Assembly (NCBI RefSeq): GCF_010183535.1
Contig: NC_071333.1
Location: forward strand, 11,654,587-11,718,586
Source of the DNA: Caenorhabditis remanei
Lineage: Eukaryota > Nematoda > Chromadorea > Rhabditida > Rhabditidae
DNA: 64,000 nt
Direction: 5' to 3'
This document shows, in pieces, positions 10,909 to 25,060 of the stretch (its first letter is position 1; each line of letters starts with the position of its first letter). Under the pieces are notes generated by a model. The model searched no databases. It was not told the DNA's origin and saw nothing but the letters and a program-made list of their open reading frames with translations. A program made the position numbers and the translations under genes.

Positions 10909-13900
10909 TGAGAATAATTATAAGTGACAAGATAGAAGGCACAGAAAGTTGATTGTTTTTTGTGGGAAAAATTGATGAAAATGGGTGTGATGAAATGAAG
11001 CAGTCGGTGGCCAAAACACTCGGACACTATGGACACAGAAAGTGAGAAGCGGTTCGTCTTTTATTGTTTCGAACTTGCAGCTTCTGCACGGGCAACCAGA
11101 TCATGCTAGAATGCCCTCTTCTTGTCTCGAAAGTTTTGATAGAAGTGGGAAACGGAAGGCGAAAGGAAAAAAGAAATGGAGGTTAAGGAACACGGTGCTG
11201 CAGAAAACACTAGATTTTAATTGCCAGACTGCATGTCAAAATGGTGTTAATCGAATCAAATAGATAAACAAAACAAATTGTAGGGAGTTGTTCCTATTGT
11301 CTATTCTCTAGTTGTTGCATGCTGAATTTTCAGTTGGGAAATCTGAAGAACGACTAGGTAGGCTTGGATATTAAATATGATGTGGATCTTGTTATAAAGT
11401 TCCAAGAAACATCATTCGCCCAACTGGAATGAATCTAGAGTCACCTATCTGGTAGAAGTGACGACATAGTTCTAAACTTCTAGACAGTCAGGATCCCCCT
11501 CCAAATAATAACTGGTCGTGAAAGCAGAAGACGAAGAAAAAGAAGAGGGCACTGCATTTACATATGACGATGTCTTCTCTACAGTATGCTGCGCTTTTAT
11601 GGGTGTGGCCGAGATGACTGGGACGTACTGTGAATGATGAGACAGACAGCTGCGGGCAGGTGAGTGAGTTGTGAGAAAAGGTTATGAAATGAGTGCATTG
11701 GGGGTCGACGGTTTGTCAAATGACTCACTTTTTTCTGAGAAGCCTCGCCCCGATTTCTTGTCCATCATACTGGAGTTCAGATACTGATGGGGGTGGGACG
11801 GAAGCGAAAAAGAGGCGCGGTAGGAGGTGAGAAATAGTAGTAGCTTCACCTTTTCTTTTCTTTCACAATAGTGTTCTACTTCACTTTCACCGCCTAGTTT
11901 TCTCGAACGTTGCAAGCTGATGAGAGACATTAGAAGGGGGGTTGAGGACGAGGGGAATAGGTTTGGCGGCATGACAAGAACGATAGTGGGATATGATGAA
12001 TCACTATGTGGTTAAGTGAATAAAGTGATGAGTGACATCAGTTCCTTAGTGAATCATAGATTGGAATTTGAGTTAGCCCACCCTGTAAGGATAATGCAGC
12101 TGTCTATCCTGTATCGGCATACCTATTTTTACTTCAAACATTTGAAAGACGATGACGGCTAACGATCTAATATACGGGTTAGCGACAAAACGAATGGGGA
12201 GCTAAAGTCATTTGGAGAAAGTTTCAAATCACATGTGGATAATTAAGGCTTCGATACCCGAGGTGGATGAATGAATGGGTTGATGTTTCAAGTAGAATTC
12301 ATCAAACTGTATTCTAGATTCCAGTGTTCAATACTTTATGAACTTTAATTCATTCATAAACTTTCGCTGAACGATGATGTGTTACAAATGACGTCTTGAA
12401 AAGTGGTTGTGATGTGATGTGTCATTTTTCTTTTATTCCGAGAGTTCATCCTTACTATTTGTTTATTGTGTTCTTTTCGCAATCTCAATGAGTATCCAAA
12501 CACTTTGCAAAAATGAAAGGGATCGGTTGCAAAAACCAGCAGTCCGCCAAAAAATGATTTGTAAGACATCGTGTGTATGATTGATGTGGTGTGAAATGAT
12601 ATGTGATTTGCAAGTCCTTTCCCTTTTTTTCTCTTTCCGAAACATATCAAAACTATCGGAGAATAGAGAAGAGGACATATTCATATTGATGCTAATATTC
12701 TGAATTCAAGCGTAAATACTTTTTTTCTGCTTCCGTTTATTAACCGGATTTCACTTGGTGGATAGTGTTGCGTAACACTTCTGCCTTCAACAAAAGAAGG
12801 GCAGGATTTCTAATGGGTGTGGTAAATGAAAAAGTGACGAGAAAGTTGAGGGTTAGAATAAGGTGAAAACGAAAATGCATTGTGTGTTAAGTTATCCACT
12901 AATTGTTCTAGTCTTGGAAGTAAAAGTATAGTGTACAGTTGCTATATTTTTGAAGAAGCAGAAGGGGGTGAGGTTGGAGGTCAAGCTGTCCTGAAGAAAT
13001 AAATCACGCTGGGAGGAAGAATAGAACTATCGTTAGCGTTAATGATAATTTGCTGGACACTGGTGACGTCCATTCTTTTTCATTCTCCAAAACGACTCAC
13101 ATGGTTGGAGGGAAACTGTATCAAGTATCAACTGAATCGAATCAAATCATATACAGCGATCTGTCACGTTAACTTTGAAATTGCATCTTGAACCAACATG
13201 ACTGGCTGATAAGATAGATCACGTTCAGTGAGATTCTTTTCTCCCGAAGAACACAATTTCGTTTTCTATCTTCACATCAGACCCACCGGTGTCGAGTAGA
13301 TCTGAGACAAACTGTGACCGACAGTAAACTTTTTTTTTTCTCATGATGACCTTTGCACAAATTTCAATTTCCGTGTAGCCTTGGACTGTCGACAGTAACA
13401 ATGTAGACCAAACTAAACTATTAAGCTCATTCTTCTCGAATACCAAACAATTGGCTTAATCGAGAGTGCTGTAATATTCTAATCCAAAAGTGTAATAATT
13501 GGAGAGAAAAACCTATGTTCATTTATGTCATGTGGTGCAGAAGGTTGTGGTTTAGGCTTAATTTGTAAATTGTAGTTTAGCGTAACATGCTGCAGATGAT
13601 AGTAATTTTAAATGAGGATGAAGGAAACATTTGTGAGGAGAAATGTTGACTAGTTTGAATGGAGTTCTGTGAACGGGGGATCTTCAAGGGCGGTAGGGTA
13701 GGAAACGAACGACCGGAAACAAAACGAAAAATCGGAAAGGGTGACTAATCTGGTATCGTTCCATCCAGCGGAAATCTAATTAGACACTGGCTTACGGTAT
13801 TAGAAAAAAAGAAGAAATGGAAACAAAGAAGGAGGAAAAAGAAAACGAATCTTTCTTCCTGAATAGAAAGTTTATATATTAAATAACACGCAGAAGGTGA

Positions 13901-15030
13901 GAAAAATCTCTTTCCAACAGAAGACACAACATATGAAACGGTAGTGTTTGCAATAGTTTTGTGTCTTGAGTGATTATAATTGGCTGAAAAGAGACTACGT
14001 GGAAATGATATCATGATAAGGATATGTGTGGCCGATTCGGAACAACTTTGGCGATTAGCGACACTACAGAAAAAGGTGTGATGTAGAAAAATGTAGGCTT
14101 ATCACAGATGGGGACAATAATGTAAAACAGTGTATAGCGTATAAAACTACAAACTATGCAGCGTGTTCAGAGAATCATTCAAAGGATCTGGCTTATTCGC
14201 TCAGGAAACCACAATAATACAATTTCTTATTATCTATATTTTATCAGATATCAGCTTTGCACTAAAAACCGTATCACACACATGACACTTTCGTTTTCAG
14301 ATTCTTGGATAAATGACTTATTTGGTAGCTGAATGAGAACGGCAAAAGAAGCAGATTATTAAGAAGTAAATAGATTGGACCAGTTTGTGAACATACGTTG
14401 TCACACGACCGTTCAGATTTGCATGTCAGTTATTTATCGAAGGAATTTGGATAAATCTGCAATAATATCTGCAGATGAATTCACTGACAAACGGATAGAA
14501 ACACTGCAAAGAGGGAAAATTATGTCATCATATCTAATCTGCTTCGGATTTCGGAATTGTTCCCGAAATGAAGATATTTTAAACCGGCTTTGCATAATTA
14601 TTGGGGTTGCATAAGTCAAAATCAATTATAAATTGACGACTCTGAGACTGTCGGAATCGATAAGATTTTGGAAGGAATGGAAGATTTTCCGATTAAATTC
14701 ATTTGATGAAAATTTTATTTCGAAATAAATTATGAAGAAAGAAAACAACACATATTTCTCAAAGAAATGTAACGGGAAGAAAATCGTTATCACAATTAAA
14801 AGAAAATTATTGGTATGGAACAAATGAATTTCATAAAATTTGAACACCCGGATATTTAAAGACGAATTTGAAAGTGGATGAAAATATCCCGTGAACTGAA
14901 GATAACACATTGAATAACTGAACGAATACACGGTTCCCCGCAAATACTAGTATACCATGGTTTGTGGTGACAATCCAGTTGGCAGATTCTAAACACACAT
15001 GGTTAGTCAAACGTATACATTTTGGTTTCT
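10909..15030. other. Gene-poor region, 4.1 kb
   Basis: I find no gene with a splice-consistent model here. Open frames are short and low in complexity. The stretch probably holds upstream control sequence of the peptide gene and, at its right end, the 3'UTR of the OATP gene. Confidence 0.4.
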
Positions 15031-17588
15031 TCACAGCTGCACCTTTTCATATGACATCTTAACCGATTCGGAAGCATCCGTGTCTAAGGTACGGCATGAT
15101 TCCTTGCCACTCGGTCGGTCTGTCTCTTGATAGAAGTAGGCGGCCAGGAACAGCAATGCTCCTCCAGCGAGTTTGACGGCAATAGCTGCAAGTGGAGATC
15201 AAAATTGTTTCAAAATTCATTTTCATTAAACTTACTAAAATAGAAGAACGCCCATCCCAAATTTGAAGCATTATAGTATTGGCATTTCTGCGATACACAA
15301 TCTTTCTGCCAGTACATGCAATTGACATCGATGATGTATCCGAAGACAATCGCTCCAGGAATACTTCCAAGAATTCTCATCCACAACCAACCAAAGCAGG
15401 TGAAATGATCACGATGCTTGGGATTCACAACTCGAAGAGACGCACTTTGCAGAACTGGTGCTCCGACGAAAATGCAGAAAGAAAGGCCAATGAACATAGC
15501 GATGAACTGATAGATCTGCTTTTGACATGACGCGTCGCAGTATCCTTTCTTGACAATTGCGTTCTTGGAACATCCGCAGTTGGTCCAATTAGAAGCGCCA
15601 AATTTGATATCCTTAAAAATAAGAGAATGTTTGGAAAACTAACATGTACGAGATACCGGAGAGTCGATACAGCCAGCATGGCAAGGAGAGAGGAAGGTCA
15701 GTTGACTTTCTTCAGAGCAGACAGGGTTGAAGAATGCATCACAGTGACAGTTTTCGCTGCATGCCTCGGTAGCGCCAAACTTTGGAAGCCTGAAGAGAAC
15801 ACATATATTTTTGGCTTCAATTGCTGTTACTCACTCTTTAACTGGAACATTGACTTCGAACACATTTAAAGATTCACAACGGATCAGAAGACAGCTACTG
15901 CATCCTGCAGCGAGAAGACCAAAAGTCATGACAAAATACATTGATGGTTTAAAGCGATTCTCAAACACTTTTGAAATTCTTCCACCAATGTAACTTGCAC
16001 ATATTCCAACTGGAACAACCACTCCTCCTGAAAAATAAGAGATTTTTTTTCAGAAAAATAGTATCAAATCATACCAGTAATCAAGCTAGCATTTCCTGCT
16101 GAGAACCCGAGAAGAGTTTCCAGAAGTTTCGGAATGAAAGTAATATAACCATTCATCAACATTGCTTCAATAGTCTGCATGAGAATGACGCACATGCATG
16201 TTTTGTTTTTCAGAAGCATCTGAGTTATGATTATTGAATAACGTAATGAATGTGAAACTCACCAATATAATTTTGAAGAACTCGTACTTATGGTCAGAGA
16301 AGTCTTTGTCCAACGAGGCATCGGTACGATGAACATCGTTTGCTTTTCGCATGCCAGTGTCTTTAATATTTTTTTTGTTGCTTACTTGTAAATATTATCA
16401 AAAAATAAATACCTTTGAGTTTCTTTGGGAACATCACTAATGGGAACGCTGTGAACAAAGCAACAAATCCGCACACAACAAAACCAATCCACCACATTCC
16501 AATGAATCGAGGATCTGCACTGCTATCAATTCCCATACTAAAATAAAAATATTTTGAAATAATAATTACAAAATTCCCTCACTCTGCTGGAGATGTTCTC
16601 CAATCTCCCCACACACGCAACATGAATCCACATCCAACAAATGCAAGTGCTGGTCCGACAGTTGATGCAATCATGTATAGAGCTGTAATTCCATTGTAAT
16701 AGTCAGCATGTGAGGTAGAATAAAGACCCACCAAGGTTTCTACCAGTTCTTTTGTGTGAGTCAAACTCATCCAGACAAGTGATTCCATAAGTGAACAAAG
16801 GACTTGCACCGATTCCAACAAATGCTTGGGAGAGAAGCAGTAGCAGCAGCTCCCTAAAAACTCAGCACATCATAAAAAATGTGAGTCTGGAAAACTAACC
16901 TGTGTGCCGTAAAACTATTACTGCTATCTTCTGCACACATTTTATCGGGACCACCAGTTACGCAGACGTCTTTACGTGCTTCTCCGACGGAGTAAGCACC
17001 TGCGGTATACTCTGGTATGATAACCAGTATACTGCCAATACCAACAATCATCATACCAATTCCAATGCATTTCACTTTATTCACTGAAATAATATCTTTC
17101 AAAAATAAGTTTATTTCTAAAAACTGTTGCCTTTCGTCGCATAAAGTGCAAGTGGAATAAGCATAACTGTAACAAAAACATCATACGTGGCCGCGAAAAT
17201 TCCACTTTGCGTCGAAGTAAGTTTGAACCTTAACTTGTTCAACAGAGTCAGTAGTTTTCACTAAATAAATAAACTCACCGTTTTTCAATAGAACTGATAG
17301 AAACAGACACTAATCCATTGACAATTGCACCTTGTAAAAGTGCATTTGCTGATAGAATCGACATGAATGGAATAAAATTAGAGAGCCATTGTAGGCTCTT
17401 CGGTCGAAACCACCAAAACCCAAATTGTGTTTCATCGGCTTCACCCATGCTGAAAAAGTATATAGAAAGAAGATAATAAGATACACTTCAAAGTTCACAA
17501 ACGTGTCAGAAGATTCCAATAATCTATTTGAAGACATTTCACCGGAACTACTCTCTGCCACATTAACGACACCTATGCTCTGCCACAT
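15031..17588 (-). CDS. Organic anion transporter (OATP/SLCO family)
   Basis: Twelve-pass OATP-type solute carrier. The N-terminus MWQSIGVVNVAESSSGEMSS joins in phase 2 (AC|GTTTGT to CAG|CATGGG) to ETQFGFWWFRPKSLQW. The family signature is seen as DPRFIGMWWIGFVV near 16500. The large extracellular loop has Kazal-like cysteines: ACSENCHCDAFFNPVCSEE, then SPCHAGC, near 15660-15780. The protein ends VKMSYEKVQL. OATPs move amphipathic organic anions across the plasma membrane; the substrate here is unknown. Position between flp-11 and hyl-2 fits C. elegans K02G10.5, but I did not verify that name. Confidence 0.88.
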
Positions 17589-18676
17589 CTAGCCGTCAGT
17601 TCTAAACTGAACAACGCTCGCTCACTACAATATTCTAGTTCTTGTTTTCAGATTATGTAAATATGTTGGTCTTTTGCAAACCTGGCATTGTTTGTTTTTC
17701 TAAAACTTGTGAGATTTAATACAATGACCATCCAGATGGGCATTTTGTGAGAGTAAGAAAAATAGTACTAGACAGTGGGGAACTCTTAAAAATACGGATA
17801 TCTCCTAAGAAATGTAGAATGATAATTCCCACCAAAGATGTTAAACAGGCTTCGTTTTGCGGTTAATTTTTCAATAGAAAAAAAAAACAAAATAAAAAGA
17901 ATTTGAACGTTCTATGATTATCGAAAAGTGAAAGAAAACTTGACGAGTGACATGGAGCAAAAAGTGAAAAAAACCGACGCGATGAAGCAATGGAAGCCCC
18001 CGCAAGGGACCAACACAAGCGGGACTCAATGAAAGAAAGTCGAACTTTTGAAGAGCACGCTTATGAACAGCACAAAAAAGACGGATAAATGATCAAAGAG
18101 GATAGAGGAGAAGGGAAAGAAAATGAATGGATGTGGGAAACGAATAGGATCGCCGCAATTCTTCTTTTCTTTCTTCAAATACTAGTTAGCTTGGCACGAA
18201 CAAATACATTCTTCAGTGTGTTCCCTCATTTGACTCGGTCCCCCCAAAACAGCTTTCTTCTTTCCTTTTTCCATTCCTTTCTTTTTTCTGCTCTATCCAT
18301 TCATCTAGTCAGAAAAGGAAATTTTTCGTTTTCCTATATTAGGAATACAAACATGTTCTAGTAAGATCTCAGTCATAAATTTGACTATAAGTGTTACAAT
18401 CTGTTGCTATTTTGAAAAGTTTATTAGAAACTAAATGATGAGTTATATATTTTGACAGAATACCAGGTACCGAGTAAATTCTCTGTTAAACATTTCAAAT
18501 GCCTTTTCGAACCTCCATGCGTGCATTCTTGAAGAACGTGAAAACTTGGTGTTGAATTTTGCATATTTTAGCAAGATTCATGTTGAGGGTGGCATTATCA
18601 ATAATTCTAGGACCGAAATAGTATTTTTCATGTTGAATTTCAAGTAAGCCAAAAATGATTCTTGCCATGTTGAAAA

Positions 18677-18688
18677 GGGGGGGGGGGG
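18677..18688 (+). repeat. Poly-G tract, 12 bases
   Basis: An uninterrupted run of 12 G follows AAAA. Monoguanine runs of this size can fold as quadruplexes and are substrates of the FANCJ-type helicase DOG-1 in C. elegans. Confidence 0.9.
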
Positions 18689-18930
18689 AGTAGTTGAAAG
18701 AAGAAATGTGAAAAGTCGGATTTGATGCCATAAATTACATCTCTCGGAGCCCAATTTCCGGACTGAGCATGAAAAGAAACTGACTTGTCTTCTGAAGCAC
18801 GTAGCACGTTGAGCTCCAACAGCTCCTTTTCAAATCTTCTTGATAGTTTGTTCGTCAAGTTTTGAAAAAAGTTTGGAAATTGACTCAAGAAGAGAAACCA
18901 GATTGGAATGGGAGAATGACGAAAAAAACA

Positions 18931-18942
18931 TGCGCAGGGAGG
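18931..18942 (+). promoter_or_regulatory. Candidate MEX-like dosage compensation motif
   Basis: ATGCGCAGGGAG (18930-18941) matches 10 of 12 positions of the C. elegans X recruitment motif TCGCGCAGGGAG, including the full GCGCAGGGAG core. The neighbourhood is X-syntenic and gene-poor. One motif alone is weak evidence. Confidence 0.3.
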
Positions 18943-21534
18943 AGTTGAATTATATTCAAATTTTATCGACCGGAAAATGGACCGTGCATAAAATACGAGT
19001 CAGGTACAAACAACGTTAGAAAAGGTTTTACAGGAATAGAGAAATCTTGAAGATGCTCTGAGACGGGAATTACACTTCGCTAAATAGTTTCGGAAACATG
19101 AACGGAAATATAATGTGTTGCTACTTTCTTATACATTTCGTCATGTAAAAGGTTGTAAAACGTGTAGAAAGTGTCTTCAAAAAACCACAAATACTGGTCT
19201 ACACGTCTTTTTTATAACCCTTGAATGAGGTGTAATTTTCTCTTTTCTTTCGTAAGTGTTTTGTACAAACAGTTTTTTGTGACTGTTCTGTGAATTGGTG
19301 AAAGTAGTTATCAAGAATAAATTAGAAGTAGAAACAATCACTTGAAACAGCTTTGTATATCATAGAACAACTTCCTGGCTTCACCACTTGTAAAATCAAA
19401 GACATTTATCACAATATCACTTAAACAAAATCTAGCAACATGATAAGATATGGGCGATTATTAGACTTTTATCTGATTCTTTTATATAAAGATTATAGAA
19501 ACTCTTTACAGCGTCATTATGACTTTTTGAATTGCTGAGAATGAAGGGAAACGTCAAAACCGGAAAAAATGACCAAACCAGTGAACCAGGACAAGAGACA
19601 GAAAATGGATTGGAGAAGTGGAAAGTGGCTATAATTTGATTTCAATTGCAAAACTAAAAAGAAATAATGTGATGTTATTTTATGTTCACTACTATGGGTT
19701 TGTAGTAAAGACAAAATGAATCCAGAGTTTTCTTATTTTGCAGGCAAGCGCAAATTCCGAAAAAAAAACAAATTTCTTTTTTTTTAGCAAACGACGAGAA
19801 AAGTTGATTGAAATGAAGTGGAAGTAAATAATGCGTCCTCTTCTCACAAAATGCATGAAGAGATGTTTCAACTCAATACCTCCCTGCATCAAGGTCAATC
19901 AGATAGTGAAGATGATGTTCGAAACGTTAGCGGGTGAAATGAGCGGAGATGTGTCTGTTACTCCGTTCAGCTTTAGCCAGTTCTCTTGGTTTTGTATAAA
20001 CTTACATGAGGGACGAATCGACACACACCCAAAACTTCTTTCTTTTTCACGCTTTTTTTGTTCGCCGAAACGTTAAAACAACGGAGAAGATAGATGTAAA
20101 AGTTGCCGAAAACGAAAATAAAACTGGGGGGCCCGACAAGTCGGAAAGAAAGCTTTTTAAAGTCTTTATGATATATTTGAATACGAAACACTAGGAATTC
20201 TGGCATAGCGAGAACTGTGACCTAGATGAAAGCGATTTAGTTGCGTCGCATCCATTCTCGCATCCTCGTTTTCCTGAACGCACACAACCAGAAGATGAGA
20301 GGCGCCCTCCCTATTCGGATGACTTCAAAACAACATATCGTTCAGAATAGCCGCATGGTGTGTTTCTTTACTAGCTTCTACAACTGCTTCTTTTGCTTTT
20401 TCTTTTCTGTTCAATGTCAAGCGAGTAATCTAGAATATGAAAGGAAGAGAGGAAGTAACGCGAAACGAATAAGGATGGGACAAATGCGAGACGAACACGA
20501 ACAGCCTAACGTTTTGGGGAATAAATGAATGAGAGATAGCCAAGAAGATAGGCAATGACTTCTATAAAGCAGACAACTAGAAGAGGTGACTGATTAGATT
20601 GACTAAGTGCCCCAACTGATCATGTATAAAGATAACTTTCTACGAAGAAGACGCCTAGTGGTCTTCAGATTGACAAGCAGCTACATAAACTATGATAAAA
20701 CTGAAGCATCAGAGAAATAAAAAAATTCAGAAAGATTTCTCGAAAATTCCATTGGAAATGATTCATCAGTGAGTGAACAGTTCACAACAAGTGTGGCTGA
20801 GGAATGAACTGCTTTTTTTCAATTCCGTTTTGCCGGAATAACAAATATATACAAAATATTTTGAAATCTTGTGAGAAGAAGACAACAGATTGGTCAAGAG
20901 GGAAATCAGAGTATAAGAAGGTGTTTTCAAGAGAATCTACGTGTTATTTTGTGAAAATGTTGTTTTCTTTAGTACGGAAATGATGATTCTTAAATTGGGA
21001 GATGATGAATATCGATCCGACCGTTCTTGCTGTTGTTTTTCAAGAAAAATGTTTTCAAGAAAAACATTTTACAGTATGATATCGCATTAAAATTGTCTGA
21101 AAATGAGGATTTCACTTGGAAGGAGTTCAAATTATCATTTATTAAAAGCAAAATAACAAAACACAAAAGGCAAGAAGTACGGAACACTTTTTTGGCACGC
21201 CGTATCAAAGCGATTACGTGAGAGTACTTTGGTTCTTACTCGAGGAGTGATTGGGACAATCGTCCACATGCGTAAATGATCTGAGCAAAATGAAAAGAAA
21301 ACAAGCATAGTTCAGAGAGAACAGGTAGAATAGATTTGGCAAAAAATGAAAACAAACTTAAATTACTGAATGACGGTGCTGATTGGAGGGGAGAAATATA
21401 TTTAGGATGACAACTAATTTACAGTAAACATGTACTAAAGGCACTTTCCGGAATGTAAATCTCTCGGGGGGTCAGAGGCGAAAAACTTGAGGTGTTGTAT
21501 GCAATAAAGGTTATGTGATAAATTTCCTAGAGGT

Positions 21535-23280
21535 CTAATCATCCTTCTTATTTTCCTGCAACTTGGCTTTTTCTCGGTTGACCGCAGAGTTCTCATCAAA
21601 GTCTTCACGGACATCATCGACAACTCCATACTTGACAGTATCGTAGGCAATCTAAAAATGAACTTATTTAGTAATGCTGCTACCCGAAAACTTTAACATT
21701 GTATCATTCCATTACACCGCTTTAGGCTTACCTTGAAAAGAATGTATGCCCAGAAGATATGAAGAATCAGAAGTGCTGTCAAGAGGAACATGATGAATCT
21801 CGGTGCCTGTGGTTGTTGTCCAAAGTTCAGCCATTCATAGTCTTCTTGAATCAAGGCGGGAGCATCGAACCAAACTGATCTGATAATCCAGAATGGATAA
21901 TAGACTAGTCGAGTGGCCACCCATACGATGAGAACACATCCGAAGCATACAGCAAGAGCAGTGTCGAGTTGTTCGTAGCGCAAGATTTTTCCAACGTCAC
22001 TAAAACAAAAGGATCGTCATTTCAGAATGAATATGACAAAACTTACATCAATATGTCGACAGCATCGTGACTGACAAGAATGAGTGTACCCACTCGAGTC
22101 ATATTCATGATCCACGAGGTTCCAACCAGGGCGAGGGTAATGAAATGGTGGACAAGCATTTGCCAGAAGTCACTTCGCTTGGCATCGAGGAAGAGAATTC
22201 TGAAAAAAGATTTTTGACTAAAAGAAGAAGTTAGTTATTCCCTTACCCAAAAACTAGTGCAATATAAAATCCTCCTTGAATCCAGTAGTACCATGCAATA
22301 GCTGTTGGGATTGGATGGAACGGCCATTTTCTCCAGCATTCCGTGATGTCGTAGAAGTGTGACTCGTTCGACACAAGGTACAATCTGAAACAGTATTAAT
22401 CAGTTGTACAGTGTATTTTCTGCCTTGATTTATATCAATGATTTCTGTCATTGAAAGTTGTCAATTTACATGTTTCGACTACTGATAAGAGAGCCCCAAA
22501 TAAGGCCATGTCACAAAAATTTTATCATGACTCGATTGTAGGCTCCGACGCAAAAAGATAGCAAAACGTGAGGTAACGGCATTTTCTTAGACACTATTTT
22601 TTCCGAGATCAAATTAACATATTTGTTCACAGAACATCTGCCTCTCCGTATGTCTCCCAAGACGTAATTAACTTTAAAACCGTTGTAAATGAGCGATTGA
22701 AACGGGCAATGTTTATCTAAGACAACCTTTGGACAACCAAAAATGGCAGAATCACGCGATAAGGAAAAACCGCAGTTTTCTTTTTAATCGATGTTACTAA
22801 AGTTCAAGACTAAAACCTCACCCGGAGCAAAACGAAATGAAATAGTAGAGAGCTCTCATTGCACATTCCGCCATTCGAGTGTACTTCTTTTCACGATCCA
22901 ACACACCTTCTTTAAAAATGAGATTATTGGGTTTGAATTCAGAATCTAGAAAACTCACGCCTCGTCTCTGGTGGATTCTTTCTGCTGAGGAAGTAGGCAA
23001 GTGGAACAAAGATGTAGGATTCAAAAACAAATCGGTAAATCTGAAAAATTGAATTTAATTTTGAATATTCTACCCAATAAGGCTCAAAACTTTTTTTAAA
23101 AGTTTCTACCGGGATGCTTAAAAAATGGAAACTTACAATGAGAGAAATTCCAGTAAGAACAGTCATCCATAAATGTGAATAGTGTGGATACATGTAACCC
23201 GGTTCCGTTGTTGTGTTGTACATATCTACCCAAGAGACGCCACGTGGCAGCCAATACAGAGCATCCCACCACCACAGCAT
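21535..23280 (-). CDS. hyl-2: Ceramide synthase HYL-2 (TLC domain)
   Basis: This ER membrane enzyme N-acylates sphingoid bases with fatty acyl-CoA. It starts MLWWWDALYWLPRGVSW, with the ATG right behind a TTTCAG acceptor. Exons give YIFVPLAYFLSRKNPPETR, then YLVSNESHFYDITECWRKWP and AWYYWIQGGFYIALVFG. The Lag1p motif follows: FWQMLVHHFITLALVG (the two catalytic histidines) and GTLILVSHDAVDIL. It closes with LTALLILHIFWAYILF and a charged tail ending LQENKKDD. No homeobox-like region is present, as usual in worms. In C. elegans hyl-2 favours C20-C22 acyl chains and supports anoxia survival. Assignment to hyl-2 rather than hyl-1 rests on its place between the OATP gene and aqp-8. Confidence 0.92.
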
Positions 23281-25060
23281 TGCTGAAAGAAAAAATGACT
23301 GAAATTTTTGAAAGTTGACGCGACTGATAGTGGGGGGAACGGAATAGCATAATAAAAGTATTTGGGAAAGGTGTTGGCAGTCAGCACAAATTGAAAACTG
23401 CCGAGAGGTGAATCATTTTTTATTTAGAAGGAACGGAACGCAACGCGGGGTGACAAAACAACGCAATACAAACGGGGCCGCAATATTTGCGCAGACAGTG
23501 ACACTCGGAGTATTTAAAACTGCAAAAAATATGGCGGGAAAAAGAAACGTAAACGGAGTGGATAAAGAAGATGTTTCGGAGAGGTTATCAGTAGAGCAGT
23601 GTTGCATTGTGCGACGGCTGCGGGCCGACACACTCAATGTGTGTGTGTCCCCCCCCCCCCAAAATATTCTTTTCCACCCGTTGTTCTCCACATTGTCGCT
23701 CGTGACCGCTGGGATGACGACGGACATTTCTGCGTAGACAATAAGAAAACGAAGATCTTCAAAGATATGCAGACACAATTGCCTGTATCTCCAGTATAGC
23801 AGTTGGTATTTGTGTGAGTAAGGAGGGGGGGACAGGGAAAATGGAGAAAATGTCGTATAGGAGATTACCAGTGAGCGGTTGTAGGGGCAGCGGTTCGTTA
23901 ATACATCAACGTCGCTCATTTTTCCATTTCCGTTTTTGCTTCTTTCAGTTTCATTTGTATACTAAATGAAAAAAGAGAAAAATGAATGGCGCAGTTGGTG
24001 AAACAGACAGAAAACGAGGGTGGTAGACGACAAAAAGCAACTGTTGTCGAATGAGAGTTGTGAGCGCCGTTTTCTAGAGACCTCTTATCATTAACTGATA
24101 ATAGGATCGTAGACGTGCACATTTTCCAAAATGAATAGAAGATAGGCATCATGTGTTCTTTCAACCGGTGTCCTTCTCACCCGACAAAAACTAAAAACCA
24201 GAGGAGTGCAGAAGAGCGAAGGAATCGAACGATAATTGTCGTGGAGAGGGTAAACGAGTATTGTAGAGTGTTGGGAAAGGCGGGTAGGGTGAGCGTAGAA
24301 GATGTCGAAGAAAATGGAAGAGGAGAAGAAGGCGACAACGAGCCGCCTATCCAAGGGGCATCTGTTGCACACTTGCGTTGTTACGCCAGAAGGAGGGCGA
24401 ACTATTGCGCAGACTCTGTCCTAGAGTGGGCTAGTTCAGGAGGTTCAAATGTAATCGGATTTGGTGTCGAATGCAAGAATAGTTGTATTCGATTGTCATT
24501 TCTATCAACACAAGTAGAAATCGCAAAGTTATAAACACCGTAAGCAATAGTAGCAACTATGGATTTTAAATTACCATAAACGGAATTCTGCAACTTTTTC
24601 TAAAAGGTACTAAAATGAAATGGAAATTCGTGGAATACATGTGAAACATTTGTGAAGCTTTTCTTTTTGAATCTTCTCAAATTTCATTTTCGGCGTTGCA
24701 AAGAATAATCTTATAGAATATCGAATCTTCAGGAGTATTTTTTCACTGAAGAAAACTTATTACTCATTGTTTTCACATCAAACAAACGTTAACAGGAAAT
24801 TTTTGTTCACGATATAGTGATTACAACTGAAGCAAAGTTCAAATAAAGATCAGACGAGCATTGAACGTAAATTGAACATTTAGATAAATACCAAAAACAC
24901 AAATAGTGTGACAAAGCAAGGCGTTTTTAACGGAAAGTTCGTTGGAAGAATAGGCACATAAATTTGAAGACAATAGGGGTATAGTGTGTGGATCAATATA
25001 AAGGAGCTAAATCGAAATTGGACAATATGAAAAAGGCAATAGAAAACAAGACAAACACTA
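23281..25060. other. Upstream of hyl-2 and 3' flank of aqp-8
   Basis: No convincing gene. A 168-codon minus-strand frame (23413-23919) and a 127-codon plus-strand frame (24151-24534) are open but show no motif or splice-consistent neighbour. A 12-C tract lies at 23649-23660. Confidence 0.4.
23649..23660 (+). repeat. Poly-C tract, 12 bases
   Basis: Twelve consecutive C follow a GTGTGTGT run. It is the complement of a poly-G tract and the second such tract in the window. A third of 10 C lies at 46963-46972. Confidence 0.9.

Larger units (their letters stand above)
17589..21534. other. Gene-poor region between the OATP gene and hyl-2
   Basis: No supported gene. It holds a 12-G tract and a dosage-compensation-like motif, listed separately. 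A plus-strand frame near 19831 (MRPLLTKCMKRCFNSIPPCI) has four cysteines but no splice partner or signal peptide, and I do not call it. Confidence 0.4.

Noticed and set aside
23413..23919. 168-codon minus-strand frame upstream of hyl-2
   Set aside because: It has no signal peptide, motif or splice partner. It spans a 12-C homopolymer and has odd composition.
24151..24534. 127-codon plus-strand frame
   Set aside because: It has no motif, no signal peptide and no splice context, and is probably chance in a locally GC-rich stretch.
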